The notes beneath the pieces were generated by a model. That model was not told where the DNA came from and did not search any database. It saw only the letters and a program-made list of their open reading frames with translations. Shown in pieces: positions 24,188 through 33,785 of a DNA stretch of 64,000 bases (positions are counted from its first letter, which is position 1; each line of letters opens with the position of its first letter). The stretch covers positions 248,001 through 312,000 of the forward strand of contig NZ_JAINUY010000005.1 of NCBI RefSeq assembly GCF_020026915.1, in the 5' to 3' direction. The stretch comes from Flavobacterium potami. Lineage in GTDB: Bacteria > Bacteroidota > Bacteroidia > Flavobacteriales > Flavobacteriaceae. The position numbers and the translations under genes were made by a program.

Positions 24188-25672
24188 TTATTTAACTTCT
24201 TGCATTAATTTTTTAATGATTGGCGAAATGACAATCAAAATAACTCCAGCAATAAGAGAGTAAATAGCTAATTGGTAATATCCTTCTGTATAAGATTGTA
24301 ATTTAGACAATAAGGTATCTCCTGTATTTGATCTCGAAATCTCAGCTCCTAATTTTCCAGCAAACAATTGACCAAAAGCTGCTGCTAAAAACCACAATCC
24401 CATCATCATTCCAAATAATCGTTTCGGAGATAGTTTGGTAATAATTGACATCCCAATTGGCCCTAAACAAAGCTCTCCAATTGTTGTAACTAAATAAGCA
24501 AAGGTAAATACATTTAAAGATGCAATTCCTTGAGTATTTGCAAAAAATCTCGTTAAATAGAAAATATAAAAAGATGCCGCTAAAAACAAAAATCCAATTC
24601 CAAATTTGATTAATGTGTTTGGTTCAATTTTTCTTTTTCCCATCCAAATCCATAATAAACCAATCAACGGACTTAAAACAACCACAAAGAAGGTGTTCGA
24701 ACTATTGTTGATAATGTTTGGATCAATATTAAAAAACAACAATTTGTTATCCAAATTGTCTTTTGCAAAAAGCGATAATGATCCTCCACTCTGTTCGTAA
24801 ATAGCATTAAACAAAAGATAGAAAAACACAAATAAGAATGCTGCAAAAAGCTTCTTTTGTAGTTTCACATCTCCTAATTTATACAATTCATAAGCAAAAT
24901 ACAAAACAGCCACGATACCAATCGTATACATAAAATAATCTGTATAGTCAGTATTTTTAACCATGACATAAATAAGAGGAATACTTAAAAGAGAAAGTCC
25001 GTATACTGCAATTTCGCGCACTTTTCTTTTACTTGAATCCAAATTCAATAATGGAGAATCTCCAATTGGTCCTAAATATTTTTTAGTCATTATAAAAGTG
25101 ACCAATCCTAAAAACATTACAATTGCTGCAGACAAGAAACATAATTGCCAAGAGTAATATTTCCCTAAATAAACACATAAAGCACCTCCAAGAAGTCCTC
25201 CAACGTTTATTCCAGCATAAAACATTCCATAACCAGCATCTCTTCTTCCATCATCTTCTTTATACAACTCTCCAACCATTGAAGAAACATTTGGCTTAAA
25301 AAAACCTGTTCCAATGATTGAAAAAGCAATTCCGTAATAAAATAAATCATGAGGAGCAACTGCGATTAAAAGATTTCCAAGAATCATTACAATCGCACCA
25401 AAGAATAAAGACTTTTTAAAACCTAAAACCTTATCTGCAAAAATACCTCCAATGAAAGTAAAAGCATAAACAAAAGCCTGAATAGCTCCGTATTGTAAAT
25501 TAGCATGATCCTCTTTCAAAAAAAGCTGATCTACCATAAAAATTGTAAGTACGCCTCGCATTCCGTAAAAACAGAAACGCTCCCACATTTCAACAAAAAA
25601 CAAGTACCATAATTGCTTTGGGTACTTGCCTTCAAAATTTTGAATTTCTTCAATTGTAATTTCTCTTTCCAT
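24188..25672 (-). CDS. POT-family proton-dependent peptide transporter (1)
   Basis: The 494-residue MFS protein carries the proton-coupling ExxER motif in its first helix (FVEMWERFCFYG: Glu28, Glu31, Arg32), FFKPNVSSMVGELY in helix 4-5, and the second signature FAYLVTTIGELCLGPIGMS near 390. It imports di- or tripeptides with protons across the inner membrane. It starts 3 bases after the end of transporter 2, so they are translated from one mRNA, and a thioredoxin-like gene follows. Confidence 0.93.
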   Translation of the reverse strand: MEREITIEEIQNFEGKYPKQLWYLFFVEMWERFCFYGMRGVLTIFMVDQLFLKEDHANLQYGAIQAFVYAFTFIGGIFADKVLGFKKSLFFGAIVMILGNLLIAVAPHDLFYYGIAFSIIGTGFFKPNVSSMVGELYKEDDGRRDAGYGMFYAGINVGGLLGGALCVYLGKYYSWQLCFLSAAIVMFLGLVTFIMTKKYLGPIGDSPLLNLDSSKRKVREIAVYGLSLLSIPLIYVMVKNTDYTDYFMYTIGIVAVLYFAYELYKLGDVKLQKKLFAAFLFVFFYLLFNAIYEQSGGSLSLFAKDNLDNKLLFFNIDPNIINNSSNTFFVVVLSPLIGLLWIWMGKRKIEPNTLIKFGIGFLFLAASFYIFYLTRFFANTQGIASLNVFTFAYLVTTIGELCLGPIGMSIITKLSPKRLFGMMMGLWFLAAAFGQLFAGKLGAEISRSNTGDTLLSKLQSYTEGYYQLAIYSLIAGVILIVISPIIKKLMQEVK

Positions 25673-25675
25673 ATT

Positions 25676-27334
25676 CTAATTGATCCCGTGATCTTTCATC
25701 ACTTTATTTAATTTTTTAACCAAGGCAAACATTAATACCGTCGCAAAAAGCAATAAGGCAAAATTAACCCAAAAAAAGTTTGCTTTATGATCGTATTGAT
25801 CCCACATACTTGCTAAAACACCACTTAATTTATTTCCGATAGATGTTGACAAAAACCAGCCACCCATCATTAATGCTGTAATGTTTTTAGGCGACAGCTT
25901 TGATACAATAGACAATCCCATTGGACTTAAAAACAATTCTCCAATTGTAATGACTCCATAATTTGCCACCAGCCACCAAACTGAAACTTTTTCAGAGCCA
26001 TTTCCTCCAACATGAACTGCAGCAATCATGATTAATACAGATAATGTCGAAATCAAAAGTCCAAATGCAATTTTGGTTGGCGTGCTTGGTTCTTTTTTTC
26101 TACTTCTTAAAAAAGTAAAAAATGCCACGACTAAAGGCGTAAGAATAATCACCCATCCAGGATTTATAGACTGACTTAAATTAGTAGCCCATATTGAAAT
26201 TTTTGAACCTTCCTCAGGTTTTTTATCAGCGGAAACATTTCTAAAATAAACCGGATAGTCTACTGTTTTAACAACTTCTCCATTCTTTTTTTGCAACCTG
26301 AAGGCATCATCATACAATACCGTCGATTCTTGCTTATACTCTACTTCTTTTGCCAGTTTCAAACTATTAAAAACGGTTTGTGTTGTACCGGTAATTTCTC
26401 TGTCTGTATATCGATCTGCCCAGGTAGTCAAAGCAGAACCATTCAATTTAAAAACCGCCCAAAACAAAATTACAACGGCAAAAATAGAAAGCAAAGCTCC
26501 TATTTGTCTTTTTTCTTCTATTTTGGCTTTAAAGTATAAACTTCCGTAAAAATAAACTACAGGAATACAGGCAAAAATAAAGGCATCTGTACTGTCAGAA
26601 CCAAAAATCGAACTATCTAAATTGATATCAGACTGCACACCTTTTATCAACCATCCAATTATTCCAAAAACAATAGAAGGAACAAGAATGTACAACACAA
26701 TTTTAGAGAATGGCATATCTCCTTCCTGAATTCCTTTCTTTTCCGTTTTGTTTCCATAGTGTTTAGTTCCCAACAGAAAAACAATTACACCAATAAACAT
26801 TCCCAGTCCTGCCGCCATAAAAGCGTAATGCCATCCTAAAAGAATTTGCAAAGCCGCTCCAAAGAAGTTACAGACAAAACCTCCAATATTAATTCCCATG
26901 TAAAAAATATTGTACCCTTCGTCTTTCTTTTCCTTGTATTTTTCTTCGTCGTAAAAATTACCTAAGAGAGTTGAAATATTCGGTTTAAAAAATCCGTTCC
27001 CTACAATTACCAGTGTCATTGCAATATATAACACCGTCAAATTATGAACTCCCATAAGAAAATAACCTACACTCATCATCAATCCACCCAGAACTATAGA
27101 TTTCTTATAGCCTATATATCGATCTGCAACCAATCCTCCAATAAAAGGAGTAAAAAACACAAGAGCAATAAAAGTACCATATAAATCAGAAGCTTCTTTT
27201 TCTGTCATGGCAAAACCGGTTTCAACATCTTTTAGATAAAGCGTAAAAATACCGATCATTAAATAATAACCAAAACGCTCCCACATTTCTGATAAGAACA
27301 AAAAAGACAATGCTTTTGGATGATTCTTCCACAT
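25676..27334 (-). CDS. POT-family proton-dependent peptide transporter (2)
   Basis: The product has 552 residues with ExxER in FLSEMWERFGYY (Glu16, Glu19, Arg20), NGFFKPNISTLLGNFY, and NYGVITIGELFLSPMGLS. It is longer than transporter 1 because of an extra soluble loop near 310-370 (TDREITGTTQTVFNS, VDYPVYFRNVS), which should face the periplasm between helices as in the DtpT-like Bacteroidota members. A terminator separates it from transporter 3 upstream, so it begins the second transcription unit of the cluster. Confidence 0.92.
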   Translation of the reverse strand: MWKNHPKALSFLFLSEMWERFGYYLMIGIFTLYLKDVETGFAMTEKEASDLYGTFIALVFFTPFIGGLVADRYIGYKKSIVLGGLMMSVGYFLMGVHNLTVLYIAMTLVIVGNGFFKPNISTLLGNFYDEEKYKEKKDEGYNIFYMGINIGGFVCNFFGAALQILLGWHYAFMAAGLGMFIGVIVFLLGTKHYGNKTEKKGIQEGDMPFSKIVLYILVPSIVFGIIGWLIKGVQSDINLDSSIFGSDSTDAFIFACIPVVYFYGSLYFKAKIEEKRQIGALLSIFAVVILFWAVFKLNGSALTTWADRYTDREITGTTQTVFNSLKLAKEVEYKQESTVLYDDAFRLQKKNGEVVKTVDYPVYFRNVSADKKPEEGSKISIWATNLSQSINPGWVIILTPLVVAFFTFLRSRKKEPSTPTKIAFGLLISTLSVLIMIAAVHVGGNGSEKVSVWWLVANYGVITIGELFLSPMGLSIVSKLSPKNITALMMGGWFLSTSIGNKLSGVLASMWDQYDHKANFFWVNFALLLFATVLMFALVKKLNKVMKDHGIN

Positions 27335-27353
27335 AAAAAACAGACTTATAGTT

Positions 27354-27388
27354 AAAAAAAATACCTATCCAAATCAATTGGATAGGCA
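27354..27388 (-). terminator. Terminator between peptide transporters 3 and 2
   Basis: CCTATCCAA (27364-27372) and TTGGATAGG (27378-27386) form a perfect 9-bp stem with a 5-base loop. On the minus strand it is followed by a T run. Confidence 0.85.
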
Positions 27389-27409
27389 AGTATATTTAGC
27401 TTATATATT

Positions 27410-29086
27410 CTAGCGAACACCGTGCATCATTTTTTTCAGAAATGGAGTCAGAGCAAATAGTATAATTGCCGCGATACCAGTAAGTACTACAAACACCATG
27501 AAGAACTCATAAAGGTTGTGAATTTCAAACCCAGCAAAAAAGTGATTTGCTGCGCTAATTTGGTGTTTATCTAAAAGAGCCAATTGCTCAGCAGTAGGAG
27601 TTATTGTTTTATCTAAAATTGCTTGAAGATCGATTCCTAATTCTTTTGCTTTTGCAAATTTATCTCCAGTCGCCGGTAATATTGCCCCTAATGTTCCCCC
27701 TAAAGCATAACCAGATGCATTAGACAAAAAGAAAACTCCGTACAATAAAGACGCAAAACGTTTCGGAGATAATTTACCCACCAATGACAATCCGATTGGA
27801 GACAAACACAACTCTGCGCAAGTATTTAAGAAATACAATAGAATCAACCATTTAATAGCTAGTAAGCCTGAAGTTCCTAAATAAGAAACCTGTGTTGCAA
27901 TCATAAAGAAACTTACCGAGATAACCACTAATCCAATTGCCAATTTAAACGGAGAAATTGGTTCTTTACCTTTAGCTCTAAGTGTATCCCAAATAACACT
28001 AAAAGGAACAGCTAAAGCCACGACAAATAATCCGTTAAATATTTGAACCATTGAAGCCGGCATCTGAAAACCGAAGAAATTTCTATCGGTTTGATTATCT
28101 GCAATAAATGTCAATGAAGATCCTGCTTGTTCAAATGCTGCCCAAAAGAAAATAATAAAGAATGACACGATATAAATTACAATAATTCTGTCTCGTTCGA
28201 TTTTCGTTAAAGAAGAATCTGAAATAATCAATCCAGCAAGCGACAAACCGCTTGAATAAATTAAGGTATAAATTAAATTTTGCTTAAAAACAAAATGAAT
28301 TATAGCACCTAAAACCAAAAATGCAATTCCCGCACCAATTAAAGCCTTACTAGAAAAATTGGCTTGTTGAGCCTCTCCTTCTTCAAAATCTGCTGCAACA
28401 TTTTTTGATGGCAAACCACCTAAAGGCCTTCCTTCTGGAGAAACTACATATTTATTTTTCAGAAAATAAAATAAAACTGTACCTATCAGCATTGCCATTG
28501 AAGCTGCTAAAAATCCCCATCTAAAAGCATAAATATCTCTTATTCCTCCAGTATCTTTAACATCTCCCAACATCGGACAAATATACTGGCCTAAGAAAGC
28601 CCCTAAATTAATTCCCATGTAGAAAATAGTAAAAGCAGTATCCAATTTTGTTTTCTCTTGTTTTGGATACAAACTTCCAACCATACTTGAAATATTTGGT
28701 TTAAAGAAACCATTACCAAAAACAATAATCCCTAGACCAGTGTACATAATAGTTTTTGCCAAAGGAAGATTTTCTTCAAAAATACTTCCACTGGTAAATA
28801 ACAACAGCTGACCTATAGCCATCATTAATCCTCCAAGTAAAATACAATTTCTATTTCCAAAATACCTGTCAGCAATAAAACCTCCAAGCATCGGTGTTAA
28901 ATAACAAAGTCCCAAGAAACCTCCATAAATTAATGACGCTTCTTCTTCTTTCATTAATAATGAATTCACAAGAAATAAAGTCAATAAAGCTCGCATTCCA
29001 TAAAAATTGAACCTCTCCCACATCTCCGTTCCAAACAATACCCAAAGTCCTTTTGGATGCGCAGTTTTTACTTGAGTTTCTCCCAT
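27410..29086 (-). CDS. POT-family proton-dependent peptide transporter (3)
   Basis: The product has 558 residues with ExxER in FGTEMWERFNFYG (Glu21, Glu24, Arg25), NGFFKPNISSMVGSLY, and FLNTCAELCLSPIGLS. A soluble segment near 470-510 (KAKELGIDLQAILDKT, EQLALLDKHQ) lies between late helices. It starts 37 bases after the dipeptidyl peptidase gene and shares its transcript. This is consistent with uptake of the dipeptides that the peptidase releases. Confidence 0.93.
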   Translation of the reverse strand: MGETQVKTAHPKGLWVLFGTEMWERFNFYGMRALLTLFLVNSLLMKEEEASLIYGGFLGLCYLTPMLGGFIADRYFGNRNCILLGGLMMAIGQLLLFTSGSIFEENLPLAKTIMYTGLGIIVFGNGFFKPNISSMVGSLYPKQEKTKLDTAFTIFYMGINLGAFLGQYICPMLGDVKDTGGIRDIYAFRWGFLAASMAMLIGTVLFYFLKNKYVVSPEGRPLGGLPSKNVAADFEEGEAQQANFSSKALIGAGIAFLVLGAIIHFVFKQNLIYTLIYSSGLSLAGLIISDSSLTKIERDRIIVIYIVSFFIIFFWAAFEQAGSSLTFIADNQTDRNFFGFQMPASMVQIFNGLFVVALAVPFSVIWDTLRAKGKEPISPFKLAIGLVVISVSFFMIATQVSYLGTSGLLAIKWLILLYFLNTCAELCLSPIGLSLVGKLSPKRFASLLYGVFFLSNASGYALGGTLGAILPATGDKFAKAKELGIDLQAILDKTITPTAEQLALLDKHQISAANHFFAGFEIHNLYEFFMVFVVLTGIAAIILFALTPFLKKMMHGVR

Positions 29087-29123
29087 ATTATTCGCTTATT
29101 TAATTAAGTTTAAAAGATTTAGA

Positions 29124-31295
29124 TTATAAATTTTCTTTGATAAAGTTTGTCATTTTATTGTACAGCTGGATTCTTGTTGCTCCACCGTAAATACCATGAT
29201 TTTTATCTGGATAGATTTGAGAATCAAATTGTTTATTAGCCTGAATTAAAGCTTCCATCATTTGCATTGAATTCTGAACGTGAACGTTATCATCTCCTGA
29301 ACCGTGAATCAATAAAAATTTACCTTTTAATTTATCAACGTGGTTAATTGGTGAGTTTTGATCGTATCCGCTTGCATTTTCTTGTGGAGTCTGCATGTAT
29401 CTTTCTGTGTAAACACTGTCATAAAATCTCCAATTTGTTACAGGAGCCACCGCAATTGCCATTTTGAAAACATCATTTCCTTGGAAAATACAGTTTGAAG
29501 CCATAAATCCTCCATAACTCCATCCGAAAATTCCAATTCTTGCAGGATCAACATAAGGATAAGAACCAATTACTTTAGCAGCATCGATTTGATCTTCTAC
29601 TTCGTATTTCCCTAATTCTTTTTGAGTCACTTTTTTGAAATCTGCTCCTTTAAAACCAGTTCCTCTTCCGTCAACACAAGCTACAATATAACCTTGTTGT
29701 GTTAGCGATAAAAACCAATAATCGTCTGAATTATTCCAATCGTTATTTACTTGTTGAGATCCTGGACCAGAATATTGGTACATAAAAACAGGATATTTTT
29801 TCGAAGGATCAAAATCTTTCGGCTTTAAAATCCAAGCGTTTAATTCGTTTCCTTTTGCTGTTTTTAAAACAATAAATTCTTTTGCAGGCAAGTTATATGC
29901 TTTTAATTTATCAGCAAGAGCTTGATTGTTTTCGATAACCTGAATTTCTTTTCCTGTTTTTGACTCATTTAAAGTATAAGTCGTAGGCACTAAATTACTT
30001 GAGAAAGTAGTGATAAAATATTGGAAGTTCGGACTGAAAGTTGCCGCACTTGTTCCTATTTTTTTAGTTAAACGAGTTTTGTTTTTTCCGTCTAAACCAA
30101 CCCTGTAAATATCTCTGTTGATAGAACCATTTTCTGTAGATTGGTAGAAAATAGTCTTTGTTTTTTCGTCGAAACCGTAGTAAGAAACAACTTCCCAGTT
30201 TCCTTTTGTAACCTGATTTTTAAGTTTTCCTGTTTTATCATACAAGTAAATATGATTGAAACCATCTTTTTCACTTGTCCAGATAAAGCTGTTATCTTTT
30301 AAGAAAGTCAAATTATCAGTAACATCAACATAAGCTTTGTCTTTCTCGTTCAAAACCACTTTTGCAGCTGCAGTATTTCCATCAACAAACAATAAATCTA
30401 AGTTGTCTTGGTGACGATTTAAAACTTGTGCAGAAAGTACATTTGCATCATTAGTCCATTGTAATCTTGCAATGTAGAAATCGTTATATTTTCCTAAATC
30501 TACTTTTTTAGTTGCTCCAGCCGCTACATCGTATATATGTAAAGAAACTTCTGAGTTTTTTTCTCCTGCTTTTGGATATTTAAAAGTCTCAATTGTTGGA
30601 TATAAATCTTTGTGAAACATTGACATTGAAAACTCAGGAACCTGACTTTCATCAAAACGAATATAAGCTACTTTTTTACTGTCTTTACTCCAGTCAAATG
30701 CGCGAACAAAAGCAAATTCTTCTTCATAAACCCAATCCGTAATACCATTAATTACTGCATTCTTTTTTCCATCTGTAGTAATTGGAGTAGATTTTTTTGA
30801 AGCTACATCATACACATATAAGTTATTTTCTCTAGCGTAAGCAATTTTAGATCCATCTGGTGAGAACGTTGGCTCTTGAACCTGAAAATCAAAAAGTTTA
30901 GTTAGCGATTTAGAAGCAATATCATATAAATAATAATCAGCTGTAAACGAGTGACGGAAAATCTGATTCGTATTGCAAGCAATTAAGATTTTCTTTTCTG
31001 ATGCATCAAAAGTATAACTATCAATACCTTGCGCTAATTCTGAATGATTTTTTGTATCAATTAAATTAGAAACCTTTTTTAAAGTTGCAAAATCATATAA
31101 ATCGATCTGCATACTTCTGCTTGCTCTATCAACATTCAATACAGTATATTGGTCTGTATTTTTCAAAGATTGCAATTCATCCATTCCTTTTGCTCGAAAT
31201 GCCCCGCCGTAAATATTTTCGATAGTGATTTTTTGTTGACCAAAGACAGTCGCAACTAGAAATAAAAGTATTACAGTAATTTTACTTGTATTCAT
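29124..31295 (-). CDS. Dipeptidyl peptidase IV (S9B)
   Basis: The product has 723 residues from the ATG that gives a clean signal peptide (NTSKITVILLFLVATVFG); an upstream in-frame ATG would add a 21-residue hydrophobic extension and is less likely. The N-terminal beta-propeller holds the double-Glu motif DWVYEEEFAF near 188 that binds the substrate amino terminus. The C-terminal alpha/beta-hydrolase has the nucleophile GWSYGGFMAS near 588, Asp in GSGDDNVHVQN near 665 and His in DKNHGIYGG near 699. It removes X-Pro or X-Ala dipeptides from peptides in the periplasm or at the envelope. Confidence 0.94.
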   Translation of the reverse strand: MNTSKITVILLFLVATVFGQQKITIENIYGGAFRAKGMDELQSLKNTDQYTVLNVDRASRSMQIDLYDFATLKKVSNLIDTKNHSELAQGIDSYTFDASEKKILIACNTNQIFRHSFTADYYLYDIASKSLTKLFDFQVQEPTFSPDGSKIAYARENNLYVYDVASKKSTPITTDGKKNAVINGITDWVYEEEFAFVRAFDWSKDSKKVAYIRFDESQVPEFSMSMFHKDLYPTIETFKYPKAGEKNSEVSLHIYDVAAGATKKVDLGKYNDFYIARLQWTNDANVLSAQVLNRHQDNLDLLFVDGNTAAAKVVLNEKDKAYVDVTDNLTFLKDNSFIWTSEKDGFNHIYLYDKTGKLKNQVTKGNWEVVSYYGFDEKTKTIFYQSTENGSINRDIYRVGLDGKNKTRLTKKIGTSAATFSPNFQYFITTFSSNLVPTTYTLNESKTGKEIQVIENNQALADKLKAYNLPAKEFIVLKTAKGNELNAWILKPKDFDPSKKYPVFMYQYSGPGSQQVNNDWNNSDDYWFLSLTQQGYIVACVDGRGTGFKGADFKKVTQKELGKYEVEDQIDAAKVIGSYPYVDPARIGIFGWSYGGFMASNCIFQGNDVFKMAIAVAPVTNWRFYDSVYTERYMQTPQENASGYDQNSPINHVDKLKGKFLLIHGSGDDNVHVQNSMQMMEALIQANKQFDSQIYPDKNHGIYGGATRIQLYNKMTNFIKENL

Positions 31296-31440
31296 TACAA
31301 TTAATTTAAATATAAAAAAGAGCCCAATTTTAGTAAAAAAAATAAACATAATACACATTTTAAGTGTTAAATGTTAAAAAAAATAACGATTGCGCACTTA
31401 CTCTTTTCAAAATAGATTTTAAAGAAATCTCTTAAAATGG

Positions 31441-31448
31441 TATATTTG
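31441..31448 (+). promoter_or_regulatory. -7 box TATATTTG before the HMG-CoA reductase gene
   Basis: A consensus TAnnTTTG lies 29 bases before the ATG at 31478. No clear TTTG is seen 17-23 bases upstream. Confidence 0.5.
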
Positions 31449-31477
31449 CCACAACATTATTATTTAAAATACTGAGA

Positions 31478-32791
31478 ATGAACAACGCTGTTGCTGGATT
31501 TTCTAAATTATCCAAAAAAGAAAAAATCAACTGGATTGCAAATGAATATTTTTCTAACCCCGAAGAGGCGCAAAATATTATAAGAAATTACTGGAATTCA
31601 GACGAAAAGCTTCAGCAGCTTCATGATGAATTTATCGAAAACACCATTACAAACCTCTATATACCTCTTGGAGTTGCACCAAACTTTTTAATCAACGGAA
31701 AATACAAAACGATTCCGATGGCAATTGAAGAGAGTTCTGTTGTTGCCGCAGCTTCAAAAGCAGCCAAATATTGGTCTACACGAGGTGGTTTTAAAACAAC
31801 AATCATCAATACCGAAAAAATTGGGCAAGTGCATTTCAATTACAGTGGAGATGCAGAAAAACTAAAAACTTTTTTTGACGAAATAAAACCTAAATTCTTT
31901 TCAGAAACCCAAAATATTACCAAAAACATGCAGCAGCGTGGAGGCGGAATTTTGGATATCAAACTGAAAGACAAAAGAAGCTTATTAGAGAATTATTATC
32001 AGCTTCATGCCACTTTTGAAACAAAAGACAGCATGGGCGCCAACTTTATTAATTCTTGTCTAGAACAATTTGCATCGACATTAAAAGAAGAAGCTCAAAA
32101 CTCTGACTTATGCCAAAATGGAGAAACTTTGGAGGTTGTAATGAGCATCTTGTCTAACTATGTCCCAAACTGTTTAGTTAGAGCAGAAGTTTCTTGTCCA
32201 ATTGAAGATTTAACAGAAAAACATATTCCTGATCCAAAAGTATTTGCAGAACGTTTCGTTCAAGCAGTTCAAATTGCAGAAGTTGAACCTTTTAGAGCGG
32301 TTACACATAATAAAGGAATCATGAACGGTGTTGATGCCGTAGTATTGGCAACTGGAAATGATTTTAGAGCCATCGAGGCTGGCGTTCATGCTTATGCTTC
32401 AAAAAATGGTCAATATGCGAGTTTATCTCACGCTAAAATTGAAGACGGAATTTTTACTTTTTGGCTTGAAATACCTTTAGCGCTAGGAACCGTGGGCGGA
32501 CTAACTTCTCTACATCCTTTAGTTAAACTATGTTTAGATATTTTAGAAAAACCTTCAGCACAGGAATTAATGGAAATTGTAGCCGTTGCCGGCCTGGCAC
32601 AGAATTTTGCCGCATTGCGTTCGCTGACTACAACCGGAATTCAGGAAGGCCATATGAAAATGCACCTAAACAACATCATCAATCAATTTGAAGCTACTGA
32701 AGAAGAACGTCATTTAATTAAGACGCATTTCAAAAAAACAGCCGTTTCTCACAGCGCTGTAGTAGAATTTATTGAAAACCTTAGAAAATAA
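31478..32791 (+). CDS. Hydroxymethylglutaryl-CoA reductase, class II (degradative type)
   Basis: The 437-residue enzyme converts HMG-CoA to mevalonate, or the reverse. Class II features are visible: a catalytic Glu in MAIEESSVVAAASKAAKYW near 84, Lys in THNKGIMNGVDA near 279, Asp in VLATGNDFRAIEAG near 294, and a late His in EGHMKMHLNNI near 391. Although named degradative, class II enzymes serve mevalonate synthesis in many bacteria. The GHMP kinase gene 78 bases downstream supports a role in isoprenoid synthesis here. Confidence 0.93.
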   Translation: MNNAVAGFSKLSKKEKINWIANEYFSNPEEAQNIIRNYWNSDEKLQQLHDEFIENTITNLYIPLGVAPNFLINGKYKTIPMAIEESSVVAAASKAAKYWSTRGGFKTTIINTEKIGQVHFNYSGDAEKLKTFFDEIKPKFFSETQNITKNMQQRGGGILDIKLKDKRSLLENYYQLHATFETKDSMGANFINSCLEQFASTLKEEAQNSDLCQNGETLEVVMSILSNYVPNCLVRAEVSCPIEDLTEKHIPDPKVFAERFVQAVQIAEVEPFRAVTHNKGIMNGVDAVVLATGNDFRAIEAGVHAYASKNGQYASLSHAKIEDGIFTFWLEIPLALGTVGGLTSLHPLVKLCLDILEKPSAQELMEIVAVAGLAQNFAALRSLTTTGIQEGHMKMHLNNIINQFEATEEERHLIKTHFKKTAVSHSAVVEFIENLRK

Positions 32792-32818
32792 ATAAAATTA
32801 AATAGATTCCAATATTTT

Positions 32819-32845
32819 AAATTCCAAAGTTGGGATTTGGAATTT
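32819..32845. repeat. TTCCAAA intergenic inverted repeat
   Basis: AAATTCCAAA (32819-32828) and TTTGGAATTT (32836-32845) form a perfect 10-bp inverted repeat with a 7-base loop. Further TTCCAA and GGAATTG units lie on both sides (32806-32855). It fills the gap between the HMG-CoA reductase and GYDIA kinase genes. Confidence 0.6.
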
Positions 32846-32869
32846 TAGGAATTGAAATTTTAGAATAAT

Positions 32870-33781
32870 ATGTCAACAACCTTTTACAGTAACGGAAAAC
32901 TTTTTATCGCAGGAGAATATTTGGTTTTAGACGGTGCAGAAGCATTTGCATTGCCAACAAAATTTGGTCAGGATTTAGTTATTGAAGATCGTGATAACAA
33001 AGAAATCGAATGGAAAAGTTATGATTTGGATCAACATTTATGGTTTGAAGAAACCATTTCTTTTGAGGAAGTAATAAAAGGTTCCGATTCTCAAGTTGAT
33101 ACTGTAAAATCAACATTGGTAAACATTCTTCATGAAGCTTATATTTTAAATCCAAAATTTATTGACAACTCCAAAGGATACAAAGTCAGTACGCATTTAA
33201 CTTTCCCACGAAACTGGGGACTTGGAACTTCTTCTACATTAATCAATAATATTGCACAATGGGCAGAAATAAATGCTTTTACCTTATTGAATAATAGCTT
33301 TGGAGGAAGTGGATATGATATTGCTTGTGCACAAAACAATACTCCGGTTTTGTATCGTATTAAAGATAATTTTGTGGAACAGGTAACATTTAACCCTGAT
33401 TTTAAAGATCACATCTATTTCGTTTATTTAAACAAAAAACAAAACAGTAAATCAGCCATCTACGCATATAACAATCACAAGAATAGTCATTTAGCACAAA
33501 GTGTCGCAGAAAATGATAAAATTACTCATGCTATTTTGAATGCCAAAACTTTAAAAGAATTTGCTGCTTCAGTTCAGCGACACGAAATTCATTTGAGTAA
33601 TATTCTAGAAATGCAGACCATAAAAGAGGCCGTTTTTCCTGATTTTAATGGTGTTATAAAAAGTCTTGGCGCTTGGGGAGGCGATTTTGTAATGGTAGTT
33701 TCTAATGAAAACCCAAAGGAATATTTCGCTAAAAAAGGTTACGAAACGATCTTAAGCTATCAGGAAATGATTTTAGAATAA
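32870..33781 (+). CDS. GYDIA-family GHMP kinase
   Basis: The 303-residue protein has the GHMP fold: an N-terminal strand pair (NGKLFIAGEYLVLDGAEA), the phosphate loop NWGLGTSSTLINN near 114-126, the family name motif FGGSGYDIACAQ near 144-155, and the C-terminal glycine motif SLGAWGGDFVMVVS near 264-277. It should phosphorylate a small alcohol or phosphate ester with ATP. Its position after HMG-CoA reductase suggests a mevalonate-pathway step, perhaps phosphomevalonate kinase, whose usual gene is often not evident in Bacteroidota. That assignment is inference. Confidence 0.85.
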   Translation: MSTTFYSNGKLFIAGEYLVLDGAEAFALPTKFGQDLVIEDRDNKEIEWKSYDLDQHLWFEETISFEEVIKGSDSQVDTVKSTLVNILHEAYILNPKFIDNSKGYKVSTHLTFPRNWGLGTSSTLINNIAQWAEINAFTLLNNSFGGSGYDIACAQNNTPVLYRIKDNFVEQVTFNPDFKDHIYFVYLNKKQNSKSAIYAYNNHKNSHLAQSVAENDKITHAILNAKTLKEFAASVQRHEIHLSNILEMQTIKEAVFPDFNGVIKSLGAWGGDFVMVVSNENPKEYFAKKGYETILSYQEMILE

Positions 33782-33785
33782 TGGA

